A stretch of 64,000 nucleotides of DNA, taken from positions 828,001 through 892,000 of the forward strand of contig JANQAK010000001.1 in assembly GCA_024707075.1 (NCBI GenBank), read 5' to 3'. This stretch comes from Afipia sp. (GTDB lineage: Bacteria > Pseudomonadota > Alphaproteobacteria > Rhizobiales > Xanthobacteraceae). Shown here one piece after another: positions 47,801-57,380 of the stretch (within the stretch, counting starts at the first letter, position 1; the number at the start of each line of letters is the position of its first letter). A program made the position numbers and the translations under genes. Below the pieces are notes generated by a model that was not told the DNA's origin, searched no databases, and saw only the letters and a list, made by a program, of their open reading frames with translations.

Positions 47801-47858
47801 CCCGTGGTCATTTGAGCCGGCCGGCTTGCAGCCACGTTAAATAACTCGCTAAACAGGC
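47801..47858 (+). ncRNA. SAM-II riboswitch (metZ leader)
   Basis: The aptamer pattern fits SAM-II. The P1 stem CGTGGT (47803-47808) pairs with GCCACG (47831-47836). The loop holds ATTTGAG and TTGCA. After P1 comes TTAAATAACTCGCTAAA, the conserved pseudoknot strand ending in GCTAAA. SAM-II elements precede methionine and SAM biosynthesis genes in alphaproteobacteria; metZ follows. S-adenosylmethionine binding should lower metZ expression. Confidence 0.85.
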
Positions 47859-47910
47859 CGGGGACAGTGTGATCCCGGCTTGTGGAAGTATTTTCCAGGC
47901 CGGTTTTTTT
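47857..47910 (+). terminator. Riboswitch expression platform: antiterminator and terminator
   Basis: Two exclusive hairpins. GCCGGG (47857-47862) can pair with CCCGGC (47874-47879). Alternatively CCGGC (47875-47879) with TGGAA pairs with TTCCA and GCCGG (47899-47903), directly followed by seven T (47904-47910). The second is a strong intrinsic terminator. The first overlaps both the aptamer 3' side and the terminator arm, so it can act as the antiterminator. Pairing inferred by eye. Confidence 0.75.
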
Positions 47911-47944
47911 GTGCCCATCGCAAGGTGGTCACGATGGAGTGCAC

Positions 47945-49177
47945 ATGTCCGAGACCAAAACACCCGCGGCCAATACGTCCTCAAGCAAGCCGCAGTCCCC
48001 CACCCGCAACTATCGTCCCGAAACCCGCCTCGTGCATTCCGGCACGCTGCGCTCGCAATATGGCGAGACCTCCGAAGCCTTGTTCCTGACGCAGGGCTTC
48101 GTCTACGACACCGCCGAGCAATGCGAAGCGCGCTTCACCGGCAAAGACCCCGGCTTTCTCTATTCGCGCTTCTCGAATCCGACGGTCGCGATGTTCGAAC
48201 AGCGCATGGTCGAACTTGAAGGCGCGGAAGCCGCCCGCGCCACCGCGACCGGCATGGCCGCGGTCACCACCGCAATCCTTGCGCCGCTCAAGTCCGGCGA
48301 TCACGTCGTCGCGGCGAAGGCGCTGTTCGGATCATGCCGCTACGTCGTGGAGGATCTGCTGCCGCGCTACGGCATCGAGTCCACGCTGGTCGACGGCCAC
48401 GATCTCGACCAGTGGCAGAAGGCGATGCGGCCGAACACCAAATCCTGCTTTCTCGAAAGCCCGACCAACCCGACCCTCGACGTGGTCGACATCGCAGCCG
48501 TCGCCGAGATCGCGCATCGCGGCGGCGCGCGGCTGATCGTCGACAACGTCTTCGCGACGCCGATCTGGCAGAGCCCGCTCGTGCTCGGCGCGGATGTGGT
48601 GGTCTATTCGGCGACCAAGCACATCGACGGTCAGGGCCGCTGTCTTGGCGGAGTCATCCTGTCGTCGGAGGCTTTCATCCAGGAACACATCCATACCTTC
48701 CTGCGCCAGACTGGTCCGGCGATGTCGCCGTTCAACGCCTGGGTGCTGCTGAAGGGGCTTGAGACGCTGAGCATCCGTGTCAAGGCGCAGACCGAAACCG
48801 CCGGCGCGATCGCCGATGTGCTGGCGAAGCACCCGAAGATTTCACGGCTGATCTATCCGGGCCGCGCCGATCATCCTCAGGCCGCCATTGTGAAGAAGCA
48901 GATGCGTGCCGGTTCGACGCTGGTCGGGTTTGAGGTCAAGGGCGGCAAGCCGGCAGCATTCCGCACGCTGAATGCATTGAAGCTCGCGCGGATTTCCAAC
49001 AACCTTGGCGATTCCAAGAGCATCGTCACCCATCCCGCGACGACGACCCACCAGCGCCTCACGCCGGAGGCGCGCGCCGAACTCGGCATCAGCGAAGGCT
49101 TCATCCGCTTCTCGGCGGGGCTGGAACATCAGGACGATCTCATCGAGGACCTGACGGCGGCGCTGGAGAAGGCGTAA
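47945..49177 (+). CDS. metZ: O-succinylhomoserine sulfhydrylase
   Basis: A 410-residue PLP enzyme of the Cys/Met metabolism family that converts O-succinylhomoserine and sulfide to homocysteine. The PLP lysine lies in VVYSATKHIDGQGRCLGG. SRFSNPTVAMFEQRMVELEG, ATATGMAAVTTAI and VDNVFATPIWQSPL are typical of MetZ rather than MetB or MetC. Start at 47945, behind GGAG, after the SAM-II leader. It is thus switched off when S-adenosylmethionine is plentiful. A palindromic repeat follows immediately. Confidence 0.95.
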   Translation: MSETKTPAANTSSSKPQSPTRNYRPETRLVHSGTLRSQYGETSEALFLTQGFVYDTAEQCEARFTGKDPGFLYSRFSNPTVAMFEQRMVELEGAEAARATATGMAAVTTAILAPLKSGDHVVAAKALFGSCRYVVEDLLPRYGIESTLVDGHDLDQWQKAMRPNTKSCFLESPTNPTLDVVDIAAVAEIAHRGGARLIVDNVFATPIWQSPLVLGADVVVYSATKHIDGQGRCLGGVILSSEAFIQEHIHTFLRQTGPAMSPFNAWVLLKGLETLSIRVKAQTETAGAIADVLAKHPKISRLIYPGRADHPQAAIVKKQMRAGSTLVGFEVKGGKPAAFRTLNALKLARISNNLGDSKSIVTHPATTTHQRLTPEARAELGISEGFIRFSAGLEHQDDLIEDLTAALEKA

Positions 49178-49178
49178 C

Positions 49179-49268
49179 GTCATTGCGAAGAGCGCTTGCG
49201 ACGAAGCAATCCAGCATACTGTATTTTTTAAGTTCTGGATTGGATTGCTTCGCTTCGCTCGCAATGAC
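49179..49268. repeat. Palindromic intergenic repeat, family C
   Basis: GTCATTGCGAAGAGCG starts and CGCTCGCAATGAC ends the element. Inner arms GCAATCCAG and CTGGATTGGATTGC surround TATTTTTTAAG. It occupies the whole gap between the convergent metZ and SGNH-1 genes and could form a long hairpin in either transcript. It differs from families A and B. Confidence 0.75.
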
Positions 49269-49283
49269 GACGAGCGGCAGCGC

Positions 49284-50216
49284 TCACATCGGCCGGTAAG
49301 TCATGACGTTGCCCGGAACCTCGACACCGGCCTTCACCTGACCGACCGACGCGATGATGGTGTCGCCGAGCAATTGGGCGAAACAGGCGTAGCCCCAGTC
49401 GTTCATGTGCAGGCCGTCGCCGATCACGAATTTGTCGAACGGCATTTTCTCGTCCTCATGCCATTGCCGCATGACTTCAAAGCGCGGGAACAACGCCACG
49501 TTCTTGAGCCTGGCGACCTCGCCGATCAGCTTCACCATCTTGCTCGCATTCTCGGTCTTCGAGGCAACGGCGGGAACGTATTGCGGATCGATCAGCACGA
49601 CATCGATGCCGCGCGCCTGAAGACGCGCGATGCCGTCCTCCACCAGCGCAGCCGTCGCCGCGACATCGCTGGCGCTGCCCTTGACCACCGTGTTGGTGCC
49701 GAGCTGCCAGATCACGAGATCCGGATTGGCATCAAGAACGGCGGCGTCGAACCGCTTCATCATTTCGGGCGCATCCTGCCCGCCCATGCCGCGATTGATG
49801 ATGCTGATGTCGGCGGTCGGAAACTTGCGGCGCAACTGGTCCGCCAGGCGGTTCGGATAGGTGTAGGCCGGCGACGACGTGCCGAAGCCGACCGTGGTCG
49901 ACGATCCGAAAGCGACGATGGTCACCGGCTCACCCGCCGCGATCCGGTGCGCGACGCGCGGCAGCGAACCCGGAACATCCTTGATTCCCTTGGCGGGCAA
50001 ACACGGCACGCGGGTAAGGATGTCTCCTGCGGCACTGGCCGCGCTCTTGGCCGCTTCGATGGCCTTGGTGGCAAGACCCTTCTGCGGCACCGGCGCATCG
50101 GATTTTGCCGTTGCAGCGGGCGGCGCGGCCTGCGCAAGCACCGGGCGCACAGATGGCAATCCAGACATCATTGCCGCCGCCATGACGGCAACCGCAAAAC
50201 GACAATCAAAATTCAT
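49284..50216 (-). CDS. Exported SGNH/GDSL hydrolase (catalytic paralogue)
   Basis: A 310-residue periplasmic protein: signal peptide cleaved near VLAQAAP, an Ala-rich linker, a CLPAKGI stretch with one cysteine, then the SGNH fold. Block I is TIVAFGSSTTVGFG (nucleophile Ser), block II NRGMGGQD, block III IWQLGTNTVV (Asn), block V IGDGLHMNDWGY (Asp/His). All four SGNH residues are present, so it should be an active esterase or acyltransferase. It is the last gene of a three-gene operon with a paralogue and an OpgC acyltransferase; the TGATG overlap with the second gene implies coupled translation. Likely acts on acyl groups of envelope glycans, by context. Confidence 0.82.
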   Translation of the reverse strand: MNFDCRFAVAVMAAAMMSGLPSVRPVLAQAAPPAATAKSDAPVPQKGLATKAIEAAKSAASAAGDILTRVPCLPAKGIKDVPGSLPRVAHRIAAGEPVTIVAFGSSTTVGFGTSSPAYTYPNRLADQLRRKFPTADISIINRGMGGQDAPEMMKRFDAAVLDANPDLVIWQLGTNTVVKGSASDVAATAALVEDGIARLQARGIDVVLIDPQYVPAVASKTENASKMVKLIGEVARLKNVALFPRFEVMRQWHEDEKMPFDKFVIGDGLHMNDWGYACFAQLLGDTIIASVGQVKAGVEVPGNVMTYRPM

Positions 50217-50986
50217 CAACGTTGAATCCTGAGCTCCGCCGGATTGAGGCGAGAGGCCTCCACAACCAGCGCCGAGAGCGACCGGCCGATACAATCGTGC
50301 ACCCGCTTCGCCATTCCATATCCATGCGCCGAGCCGAACAGGTCGAAATCGCCGACATCGTTCCAGTGCCGCATGATCGAAAAACGGTCGAACATCGGAA
50401 TCTGGTGGTCCTGCGCGACGACACGGATCGTGTCGTTATAGGGCGAGACGGCGAGCATCGTCTCCATACGTGGGTTGTATTGGAGATTCATCAAGAGCAC
50501 GTCGGCGCCGGCTTTCTGCAATGCACCCAAGCCGCTGTCGAGTGCGGCCCGGAAATCATCCGGATCGACCGAGCGTATCGCATCGACCGTCCCGGTCTGC
50601 CAGATGACCAGATCAGGCTTCTGGTCCTGCGGCAGCTTCTCGATCAATCCGCCGAAATTCGCCGCTGCCTCGACGGCTGTTTTCTTGCTCCGCAGGTCGG
50701 TCCTCACGTTGATGGTCACACCCGGGAATGTCTCCCGCAGCGCCGCCTCGAGTCGCGCCGGATAGGACGTGCTCGCGCCGTCGGGACCGGCGAGCGCCGA
50801 AGACCCGCTGCCGATGACAAGAATATCGAGCCGCTTCTTTGTTTTGATCGCCTCGGCCACTTTGGGAAGCGCGTTCTCCGTCGCCAGAAGGTAGGCCGGC
50901 ACGGCGCAACCCGGACCATCCTCCGCGCGCGCGAAAGACCCGATCAGCAACCCCGCAACAATTGACGCAACCAGCAGCACTCTCAT
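50216..50986 (-). CDS. Exported SGNH-like protein (degenerate paralogue)
   Basis: A 256-residue exported protein paralogous to the downstream gene. The signal peptide ends near FARAEDG, CAVPAYL is shared with CLPAKGI of the partner, and STSYPARL matches YTYPNRL. Block I keeps a serine (IGSGSSALAG), but block II glycine is absent (RTDLRSKKTA), the block III Asn is replaced (WQTGTVDAI), and block V keeps His but not Asp (GSAHGYG). It is probably not an ordinary SGNH esterase and may bind or position substrate. It overlaps OpgC (ATGA) upstream and the active paralogue (TGATG) downstream. Confidence 0.75.
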   Translation of the reverse strand: MRVLLVASIVAGLLIGSFARAEDGPGCAVPAYLLATENALPKVAEAIKTKKRLDILVIGSGSSALAGPDGASTSYPARLEAALRETFPGVTINVRTDLRSKKTAVEAAANFGGLIEKLPQDQKPDLVIWQTGTVDAIRSVDPDDFRAALDSGLGALQKAGADVLLMNLQYNPRMETMLAVSPYNDTIRVVAQDHQIPMFDRFSIMRHWNDVGDFDLFGSAHGYGMAKRVHDCIGRSLSALVVEASRLNPAELRIQR

Positions 50987-52215
50987 GACCCGCCTCCGGC
51001 GAGGTCGGCATCGGCGTCAGCACTTTTCGCGCGTTTATCGCCCTTGCCCACTTCGGTCTTGTACCATGAAAACACCCATGCAGCGGCGGACATAATAACG
51101 ATCCCGGCGACGCTGACGAAGAAATGCATCCATGCGCCGCCGGACACCTCGGCCAGAACGAAATGGCCTGCAAACGCCAGAAACACGCCAAGACAGAATA
51201 TCTCCAGCGAGTGCTGGCCGCAGCGGATCACCGGACGCAGCCACGGCGATTTCAGGCCCGGCCAGTCCTTGGGAAGGACGCGCACCGTGATCGCCGCCAA
51301 CGCCAGGAAATGCGCGAAGCGAAGCACGTCGAGATCGGTCTTGTTGATCGGATACATCCAGCTTTCCAGCCAGCGCGGCATGAACACATTGAGCTGCGGC
51401 ACATGCCAGGTCAGCGTGACGCCGAACGCAAACACGAGATAGGCAATGCAAAGCCAAAGCGTAATGGGCGATGCGAGGATGCGGGCCATGCGCCTCGCGC
51501 CGCCGAGCGCACACCATGCACCGAACACGAACAGCAACTGCCAGGCGAATGGATTGAAAAACCATGTGCCGCTCGGATACGCCGGCAGGTAGAAATCGAA
51601 TTCCCATGTCAGCGCATAGAGCAGAACCGACAACGCCAGTGCGACATCGGCCTTGCGCTGCATCAGCCAGATGATCACCGGCAGAAATATCATCAGCACG
51701 ATGTAGAGCGGCAGCACGTCCATGTTCACGGGACGGAATTTCAGCAGCAGCGCCTGCACGATCGTGACGTCGGGCTGCTTGAGAAAATCGAGGATACCCA
51801 TTTCCTCCGCGTAGAGCGGATTGTCGAACTTCGTCGCGATATAGGAAATTTCCGCAAGATAGATCGTGAACAGAAAAACGTGCGCCACATAGATCTGCCA
51901 CACGCGCTTGAAGATGCGCGCGCTCGCGACCACGAAGCCACGATCCAGCATCGCGCGGCTGTAGACGAACGCCGCCGTATAGCCGGAGATGAAAATGAAA
52001 ATCTCGGTGGCGTCGCTGAAGCCGTAGTTGCGGATAGTGAACCAGGTCAGGATGTTCGGCGGCAGATGGTCGATGAAGATCAGCCACAGCGCCATGCCGC
52101 GAAACAGATCAAGACGCAGTTCGCGCTCGCCCAAAGCGACGGGAAGCGCGGCCGCCTTCACGGCAGGCACGTCCCCCGTCGCCTGATCCGTCATCTGGGT
52201 CGTCACAAGTGTCAT
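50983..52215 (-). CDS. OpgC-family membrane acyltransferase
   Basis: A 410-residue inner-membrane protein with about ten transmembrane helices. The N-terminal RLDLFRGMALWLIFIDHLP carries the conserved Arg and His of the acyltransferase-3/OpgC superfamily, followed by NYGFSDATEIFIFISGY, which is highly conserved in OpgC proteins. In Rhodobacter, OpgC adds succinyl groups to osmoregulated periplasmic glucans. Here the substrate is unknown; the partner SGNH genes suggest acyl transfer across the membrane. It is the first gene of the overlapping operon. Start at 52215 (MTLVTTQMTD), with MTDQATG at 52194 also possible. Confidence 0.88.
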   Translation of the reverse strand: MTLVTTQMTDQATGDVPAVKAAALPVALGERELRLDLFRGMALWLIFIDHLPPNILTWFTIRNYGFSDATEIFIFISGYTAAFVYSRAMLDRGFVVASARIFKRVWQIYVAHVFLFTIYLAEISYIATKFDNPLYAEEMGILDFLKQPDVTIVQALLLKFRPVNMDVLPLYIVLMIFLPVIIWLMQRKADVALALSVLLYALTWEFDFYLPAYPSGTWFFNPFAWQLLFVFGAWCALGGARRMARILASPITLWLCIAYLVFAFGVTLTWHVPQLNVFMPRWLESWMYPINKTDLDVLRFAHFLALAAITVRVLPKDWPGLKSPWLRPVIRCGQHSLEIFCLGVFLAFAGHFVLAEVSGGAWMHFFVSVAGIVIMSAAAWVFSWYKTEVGKGDKRAKSADADADLAGGGS

Positions 52216-52467
52216 TCCAGTCCGGGCCGGTTCGAAGCGAGGGGCGCACCATGTTTGTTTTAAGGAAGATCGAGGCGGCCCGCAAATTGCAAGCATTCAA
52301 GTGGACAGCCGCTCCGGATGCTCGATAAAACAATGTTGAAACGATGGTCGTCCCGGTGTGTATCCTGCGCCGTACAGTGCCCTGAATGAACCGCTCGAAA
52401 CCCCGATAAGAGTGCCTATTTGATGGAAAGGTTCGTTATCATGCGACCCGAACCGGACGGATCTCCC

Positions 52468-52860
52468 ATGTATCGCGCCGTGACTCGCCAGATTGAAGTC
52501 GTCGTCGAGCCGAGTTTCCTCCCGGAACGCTCGTCTCCGGAAGACGGCCGGTTTTTCTGGGCCTACACCGTCGCCATCGTCAACGCCGGAACCGAAACCG
52601 TCCAGCTCAAGGCCCGGCACTGGATCATCACCGACGGAACCGGCCGGAACCAGGAGGTGCACGGCGAAGGCGTGGTCGGAGAACAGCCCGTGCTGGAGCC
52701 CGGCGAGCGGTTCGAATATACCAGCGGCGTGCCGCTTCAAACGCCTTCCGGCTTCATGTCCGGCAGCTATCAGATGGAAACGGAGGACGGCGAGCCGTTC
52801 GACATCGACATCCCCCCGTTCTCGCTCGACAGTCCCGACCACAAGCGGACGCTGAATTAA
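52468..52860 (+). CDS. apaG: ApaG domain protein
   Basis: A 130-residue beta-sandwich protein. The start [20 protein letters not shown] agrees with alphaproteobacterial ApaG. The conserved [19 protein letters not shown], the glycine loop [15 protein letters not shown] and the C-terminal [15 protein letters not shown] fit the family. ApaG is linked to Co2+/Mg2+ homeostasis in enterobacteria, but the true activity is not settled. The open frame begins 16 codons earlier (52420). Convergent with hslO, stops overlapping by four bases. Confidence 0.92.
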   Translation: MYRAVTRQIEVVVEPSFLPERSSPEDGRFFWAYTVAIVNAGTETVQLKARHWIITDGTGRNQEVHGEGVVGEQPVLEPGERFEYTSGVPLQTPSGFMSGSYQMETEDGEPFDIDIPPFSLDSPDHKRTLN

Positions 52861-53864
52861 TCGTTAGACGTTCCCTGCTCCGTTGCCGGAACGACACCGG
52901 CCTCGTCGGGGGTGAATTCATAGACCGAGCTACAGAACTCGCAGGTCACCACCACCTTGCCGTTCTCGACCATGTCGGCGCGATCTTTCGGATCGAAACT
53001 GGCGAGCATGCCCGCCACCGCATCGCGCGAACACGAACACTGCGCATGCATCGCCTGCGTCGGAAACACCCGCACGCCGCGTTCGTGAAACAGCCGGAAC
53101 AGCAGCCGCTCACCGGACAGATCGGGATCGATCAGTTCGACATCCTCAATGGTGCCGAACAACGCGCGGCTTTCGGCCCAGGCGTCGTCGTCCGGAATCT
53201 CATGCACGACAGCGCCTTCCGGCGCATCGCCGGGATGCAGGTCGGGCTGGCGCGCGCGCTCCGGCGCCTTGGGCAAGAACTGCATCAGCATGCCGCCGCC
53301 GCGCCACCGATGCTTCGGACCGGCACCCCCGCCGCGAAATTCCTCGCCGACCGCGAGCCGCACCCGCGTCGGAATTTGCTCCGAGCGCAGGAAGTATTCG
53401 TGCGCGGCATCTTCCAGATTGCCGCCCTCAAGCGCGACGAGGCCCTGATAGCGGCTCATGTCGGCGCCCTGATCAATGGTCATCGCCAGATGGCCGTGAC
53501 CGAGCAGCGCCGCGGAATCCTGGCCCGCCTCGAGCTGGCTTGCGTCGAAGCGCGCGTAGGCGCGCAGCCGGTTGGGCGCGTGGAAATCGACCACGATCAG
53601 CGACACCGGCCCATCGGTCTGGGTTTGCAGGATGAAGCGGCCATCGAATTTCAGCGTCGAGCCGAGCAGCGTCGTCAGCACGATGGCTTCGCCGAGCAGC
53701 TTGCCGACGGGGGCGGGATAATCATGCTTGGTCAGAATCTCGTCGAGCGCCGGACCCATCTTGGTCAGCCGGCCGCGCACGTCGAGCGCACTGACCTCGA
53801 AGGGCAGCACGGCATCGTCCACCGGCGTTGCGGACGGGGCGCGGATTTGGCTTTCAAGCGTCAT
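52857..53864 (-). CDS. hslO: Redox-regulated chaperone Hsp33
   Basis: A 335-residue cytoplasmic holdase activated by oxidation. The zinc-binding cysteines are CSCS and CEFC near the C-terminus ([28 protein letters not shown]), the same four-cysteine switch as in E. coli Hsp33. The substrate-binding domain has [20 protein letters not shown]. About 40 residues longer than the E. coli protein, as in related Rhizobiales. It is the last gene downstream of argD and argF on the same strand, with a 175-base gap, so co-transcription is possible. Confidence 0.94.
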   Translation of the reverse strand: MTLESQIRAPSATPVDDAVLPFEVSALDVRGRLTKMGPALDEILTKHDYPAPVGKLLGEAIVLTTLLGSTLKFDGRFILQTQTDGPVSLIVVDFHAPNRLRAYARFDASQLEAGQDSAALLGHGHLAMTIDQGADMSRYQGLVALEGGNLEDAAHEYFLRSEQIPTRVRLAVGEEFRGGGAGPKHRWRGGGMLMQFLPKAPERARQPDLHPGDAPEGAVVHEIPDDDAWAESRALFGTIEDVELIDPDLSGERLLFRLFHERGVRVFPTQAMHAQCSCSRDAVAGMLASFDPKDRADMVENGKVVVTCEFCSSVYEFTPDEAGVVPATEQGTSND

Positions 53865-54039
53865 GTCGGAAGCAATCTCGGATCGGGAGGACGTGAATTG
53901 AACGGCGAAATGCTCAAACCGTTTCCGGCTTGATTGTCATCCGCAGGGCAATGGTGGGTCTAGGACGGCGCCCGCCCAATATAGGCCGTTTGATCCCGCA
54001 GAAAAGGGACCGGATTGGGGAACAAGGCTTGCCGGAAAG

Positions 54040-54962
<923 letters not shown>

Positions 54963-54966
<4 letters not shown>

Positions 54967-56186
54967 CGCGCTGCCTCGCGCCGCGCGGGGATGCGCGTCA
55001 GTTTCGCGCAAACGCGCTCAAGCCGCGACACAGCGTCCTCGATTTCGGCCTCGGTCACGATCAGCGGCGGCAACAGCCGCACCACGTTCTCGCCCGCGCC
55101 GACGGTGAGCAACTTTTCGTTGCGAAGCGCGGCGACCAGATCGCCGGCCGGCACCACCGCTTTCAGGCCGATCAGCAGACCGTCGCCACGAACCTCTTCC
55201 ACGACGTCGGAATAACGATCGACGATCGATGCGAGCTTCTGCTTCAACAGCAGCGACGCGCGCTGCACGTGCTCGAAGAACTTCGGCGCCAGCATCACAT
55301 CGAGCGTGGCGTTGCCGGCTGCGGCGGCCAGCAGGTTGCCGCCGAAAGTCGAACCATGGGTACCCGGCGTCATGCCGGCTGCGGCGGCAACTGTTGCAAG
55401 GCATGCGCCCATCGGAAAACCACCGCCAAGCGCCTTCGCCAGCGCCATGATGTCCGGCTCGACGCCGGTCTTCTCATAAGCGAACAGCGTGCCAGTGCGG
55501 CCCATGCCGGTCTGCACCTCGTCAAACACCAGAACGAGCTTGTTGTCGTCGCACAACTGCCGCAGCGCGCGGAAGAACGCAGGCTCCGCCGCGCGCACGC
55601 CGCCTTCGCCCTGCCACGGCTCGATGATGATGCCCGCCGTATGCGGACCGATCGCTTTCTTCACGGCTTCAAGATCACCGAGCGGCACCTGATCGAAACC
55701 TTCGACCCGCGGCCCGAACCCTTCGAGATATTTCTGCTGTCCGCCAGCCGCGAGCGTGGCCAGCGTGCGGCCGTGGAACGCGCCCTCGAACGTGATCAGC
55801 CGATAACGTTCCGGCTTGCCGTTCACCGCCTGAAACTTACGCGCCATCTTGATGGCGGCTTCCATCGCTTCCGCGCCGGAATTGCAGAAGAAAACCACAT
55901 CGGCAAAGCTCGCATCGCACAGCCGCGTCGCCAGCCGCTCGCCTTCCGGAATCGTGAACAGATTGGAGACATGCCACAGCTTGCCGGCCTGCTCCTGAAT
56001 CGCCGCGACCAGATGCGGATGCGCATGGCCGAGCGCGTTCACCGCCACGCCGCTGGTGAAATCGAGATAGCGGTCGCCGTTGGTCGCGATCAGCCACGGA
56101 CCCTCGCCGCGCTCGAAAGCGACATCGGCGCGGGCGAAAACCGGCAACATGTGAGAATCGAGATGCGGTTTGGCAGTGTGGCTCAT
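54963..56186 (-). CDS. argD: Acetylornithine aminotransferase
   Basis: A 407-residue class III aminotransferase. [17 protein letters not shown] binds PLP phosphate, [15 protein letters not shown] carries the aspartate under the PLP ring, and the Schiff-base lysine is in [19 protein letters not shown]. It turns N-acetylglutamate semialdehyde into N-acetylornithine, and may also act on succinyldiaminopimelate. First gene of argDF. A perfect 10-base-arm hairpin lies about 85 bases upstream of the start in the leader (56269-56294). Confidence 0.95.
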
Positions 56187-56742
56187 GGCGACCTGATCGG
56201 TGGTATGGGGTCAACAGCCTTGCGAGCGCATCCGCGCTTGTTGCTCTGTTGCCTGCCCCGGAAACGAAACGTGCCGCCCGATAAGGCGGCACGTGGAAGT
56301 TATTCTATTGGCGGGTCCTGTGGTGTCAATCCACGCAGGCCCCTGTTTGGATCATCCCTGGACACGGTAATCCCTGCGGCAAAGGCATAATCCGGCATTT
56401 TCAGACCTATTCCAGCATCCGACCCGCCTCCGGGACCGGAAAAAACGTCATTTGCAGCGCCGCACAAGGATCGAATTTATTTGCTTTTTAATCGGAACAT
56501 GTGGACGCGCAAATGCCGACTCTTGCGCGTGAGTCACGCCATATTGTAGCATCCTTGGCGTTAGGTACGACATCTCGTGCGGCAGTTCTGATCCTCGATT
56601 GTCTTCGGTGCGGCGTAAACGCCCGGTCGCTTTTCATGCAACCGGCGAGGGCTAAGGGATTCTGCCGGCAGGGATTTTAGGAAGTTCGCAATCGCGACGC
56701 CAGGCCGGGAACGGCCGGTGCGAGATCAAAAGGAAGAGTGCG
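56187..56742. promoter_or_regulatory. Divergent argD/gcrA control region (556 bases)
   Basis: No gene is visible in this gap. It contains the argD-side hairpin at 56269-56294, AT-rich sequence around 56470-56495 (unlike the GC-rich genes), and two GANTC motifs, GAGTC at 56531-56535 and GATTC at 56658-56662, the target of the cell-cycle DNA methyltransferase CcrM. These might link gcrA expression to methylation state. The GGAAG at 56731-56735 is the gcrA ribosome site. Confidence 0.45.
56269..56294 (-). promoter_or_regulatory. Leader hairpin before argD
   Basis: Perfect arms ACGTGCCGCC / GGCGGCACGT with a six-base loop. Read toward argD the hairpin is followed by TTCGTTTCC, a mildly T-rich stretch. 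It could be an attenuator-like terminator in the argD leader. I see no leader peptide with arginine codons. Confidence 0.5.
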
Positions 56743-57252
56743 ATGACGGTAATGAGCTGGACCGACGATCGCGTTGAACAGTTGAAGAAGCTCTGGGAAG
56801 CCGGACTGTCGGCAAGCCAGATCGCCGCCGAACTCGGAAATATCACCCGGAACGCCGTGATCGGAAAGGTTCACCGGCTCGGCCTGTCCGGCCGCGCCAA
56901 GAGCCCGTCCTCTGCGGCCCCGCGGCAGCGCAAGGTGCGCCCCGCGCAGCACATGATGCGGATCAGCCGTCCGGTGTCGCGCGGCAACACCGCGCTAGCC
57001 CATGCCTTTGAAGTCGAGGCTGAGCCGGATCCGATCGCCTACGACAACGTTGTGCCGATGAGCCAGCGGCTGAGCCTGCTGGAACTGAACGAGAGCACCT
57101 GCCACTGGCCGGTTGGCGATCCGGGCAGTGCGGACTTCTTCTTCTGCGGCGGCAAGGCGCTCAACGCGCTTCCCTATTGCGCGCATCATTCGCGCATCGC
57201 TTATCAGCCGGCGAGCGATCGCCGCCGTGCCGCACGGCCCAATACGAAATAG
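56743..57252 (+). CDS. gcrA: Cell-cycle regulator GcrA
   Basis: A 169-residue regulator of alphaproteobacterial cell cycle genes. The N-terminal helix-turn-helix (SWTDDRVEQLKKLWEAGLSA, SQIAAELGNITRNAVIGKVH) is diagnostic. Basic linker residues follow, then a C-terminal sigma-70 binding domain with LLELNESTCHWPVGDPG and the cysteine-rich FFCGGKAL and YCAHHSRIAY. GcrA binds RNA polymerase sigma70 and promoters with methylated GANTC sites. Ribosome site GGAAG. Monocistronic, ended by a strong terminator. Confidence 0.96.
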   Translation: MTVMSWTDDRVEQLKKLWEAGLSASQIAAELGNITRNAVIGKVHRLGLSGRAKSPSSAAPRQRKVRPAQHMMRISRPVSRGNTALAHAFEVEAEPDPIAYDNVVPMSQRLSLLELNESTCHWPVGDPGSADFFFCGGKALNALPYCAHHSRIAYQPASDRRRAARPNTK

Positions 57253-57277
57253 GCGAAACGCCAGAGCCGGAATGACG

Positions 57278-57309
57278 AAAAAGCCTCATCCAAGCGATGA
57301 GGCTTTTTT
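57278..57309. terminator. Bidirectional intrinsic terminator after gcrA
   Basis: AAAAAGCCTCATC pairs with GATGAGGCTTTTT around a CAAGC loop; A run on one side and T run on the other. It ends gcrA on the plus strand and may end the convergent histidine kinase transcript (its stop is 72 bases further on). Confidence 0.92.
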
Positions 57310-57380
57310 GTTACGAACTTCGGCGCAAAAGGCGGCTTTGTGATCGTACGGCGAAAATGCGGCCGCAACGCTTCACGGGA

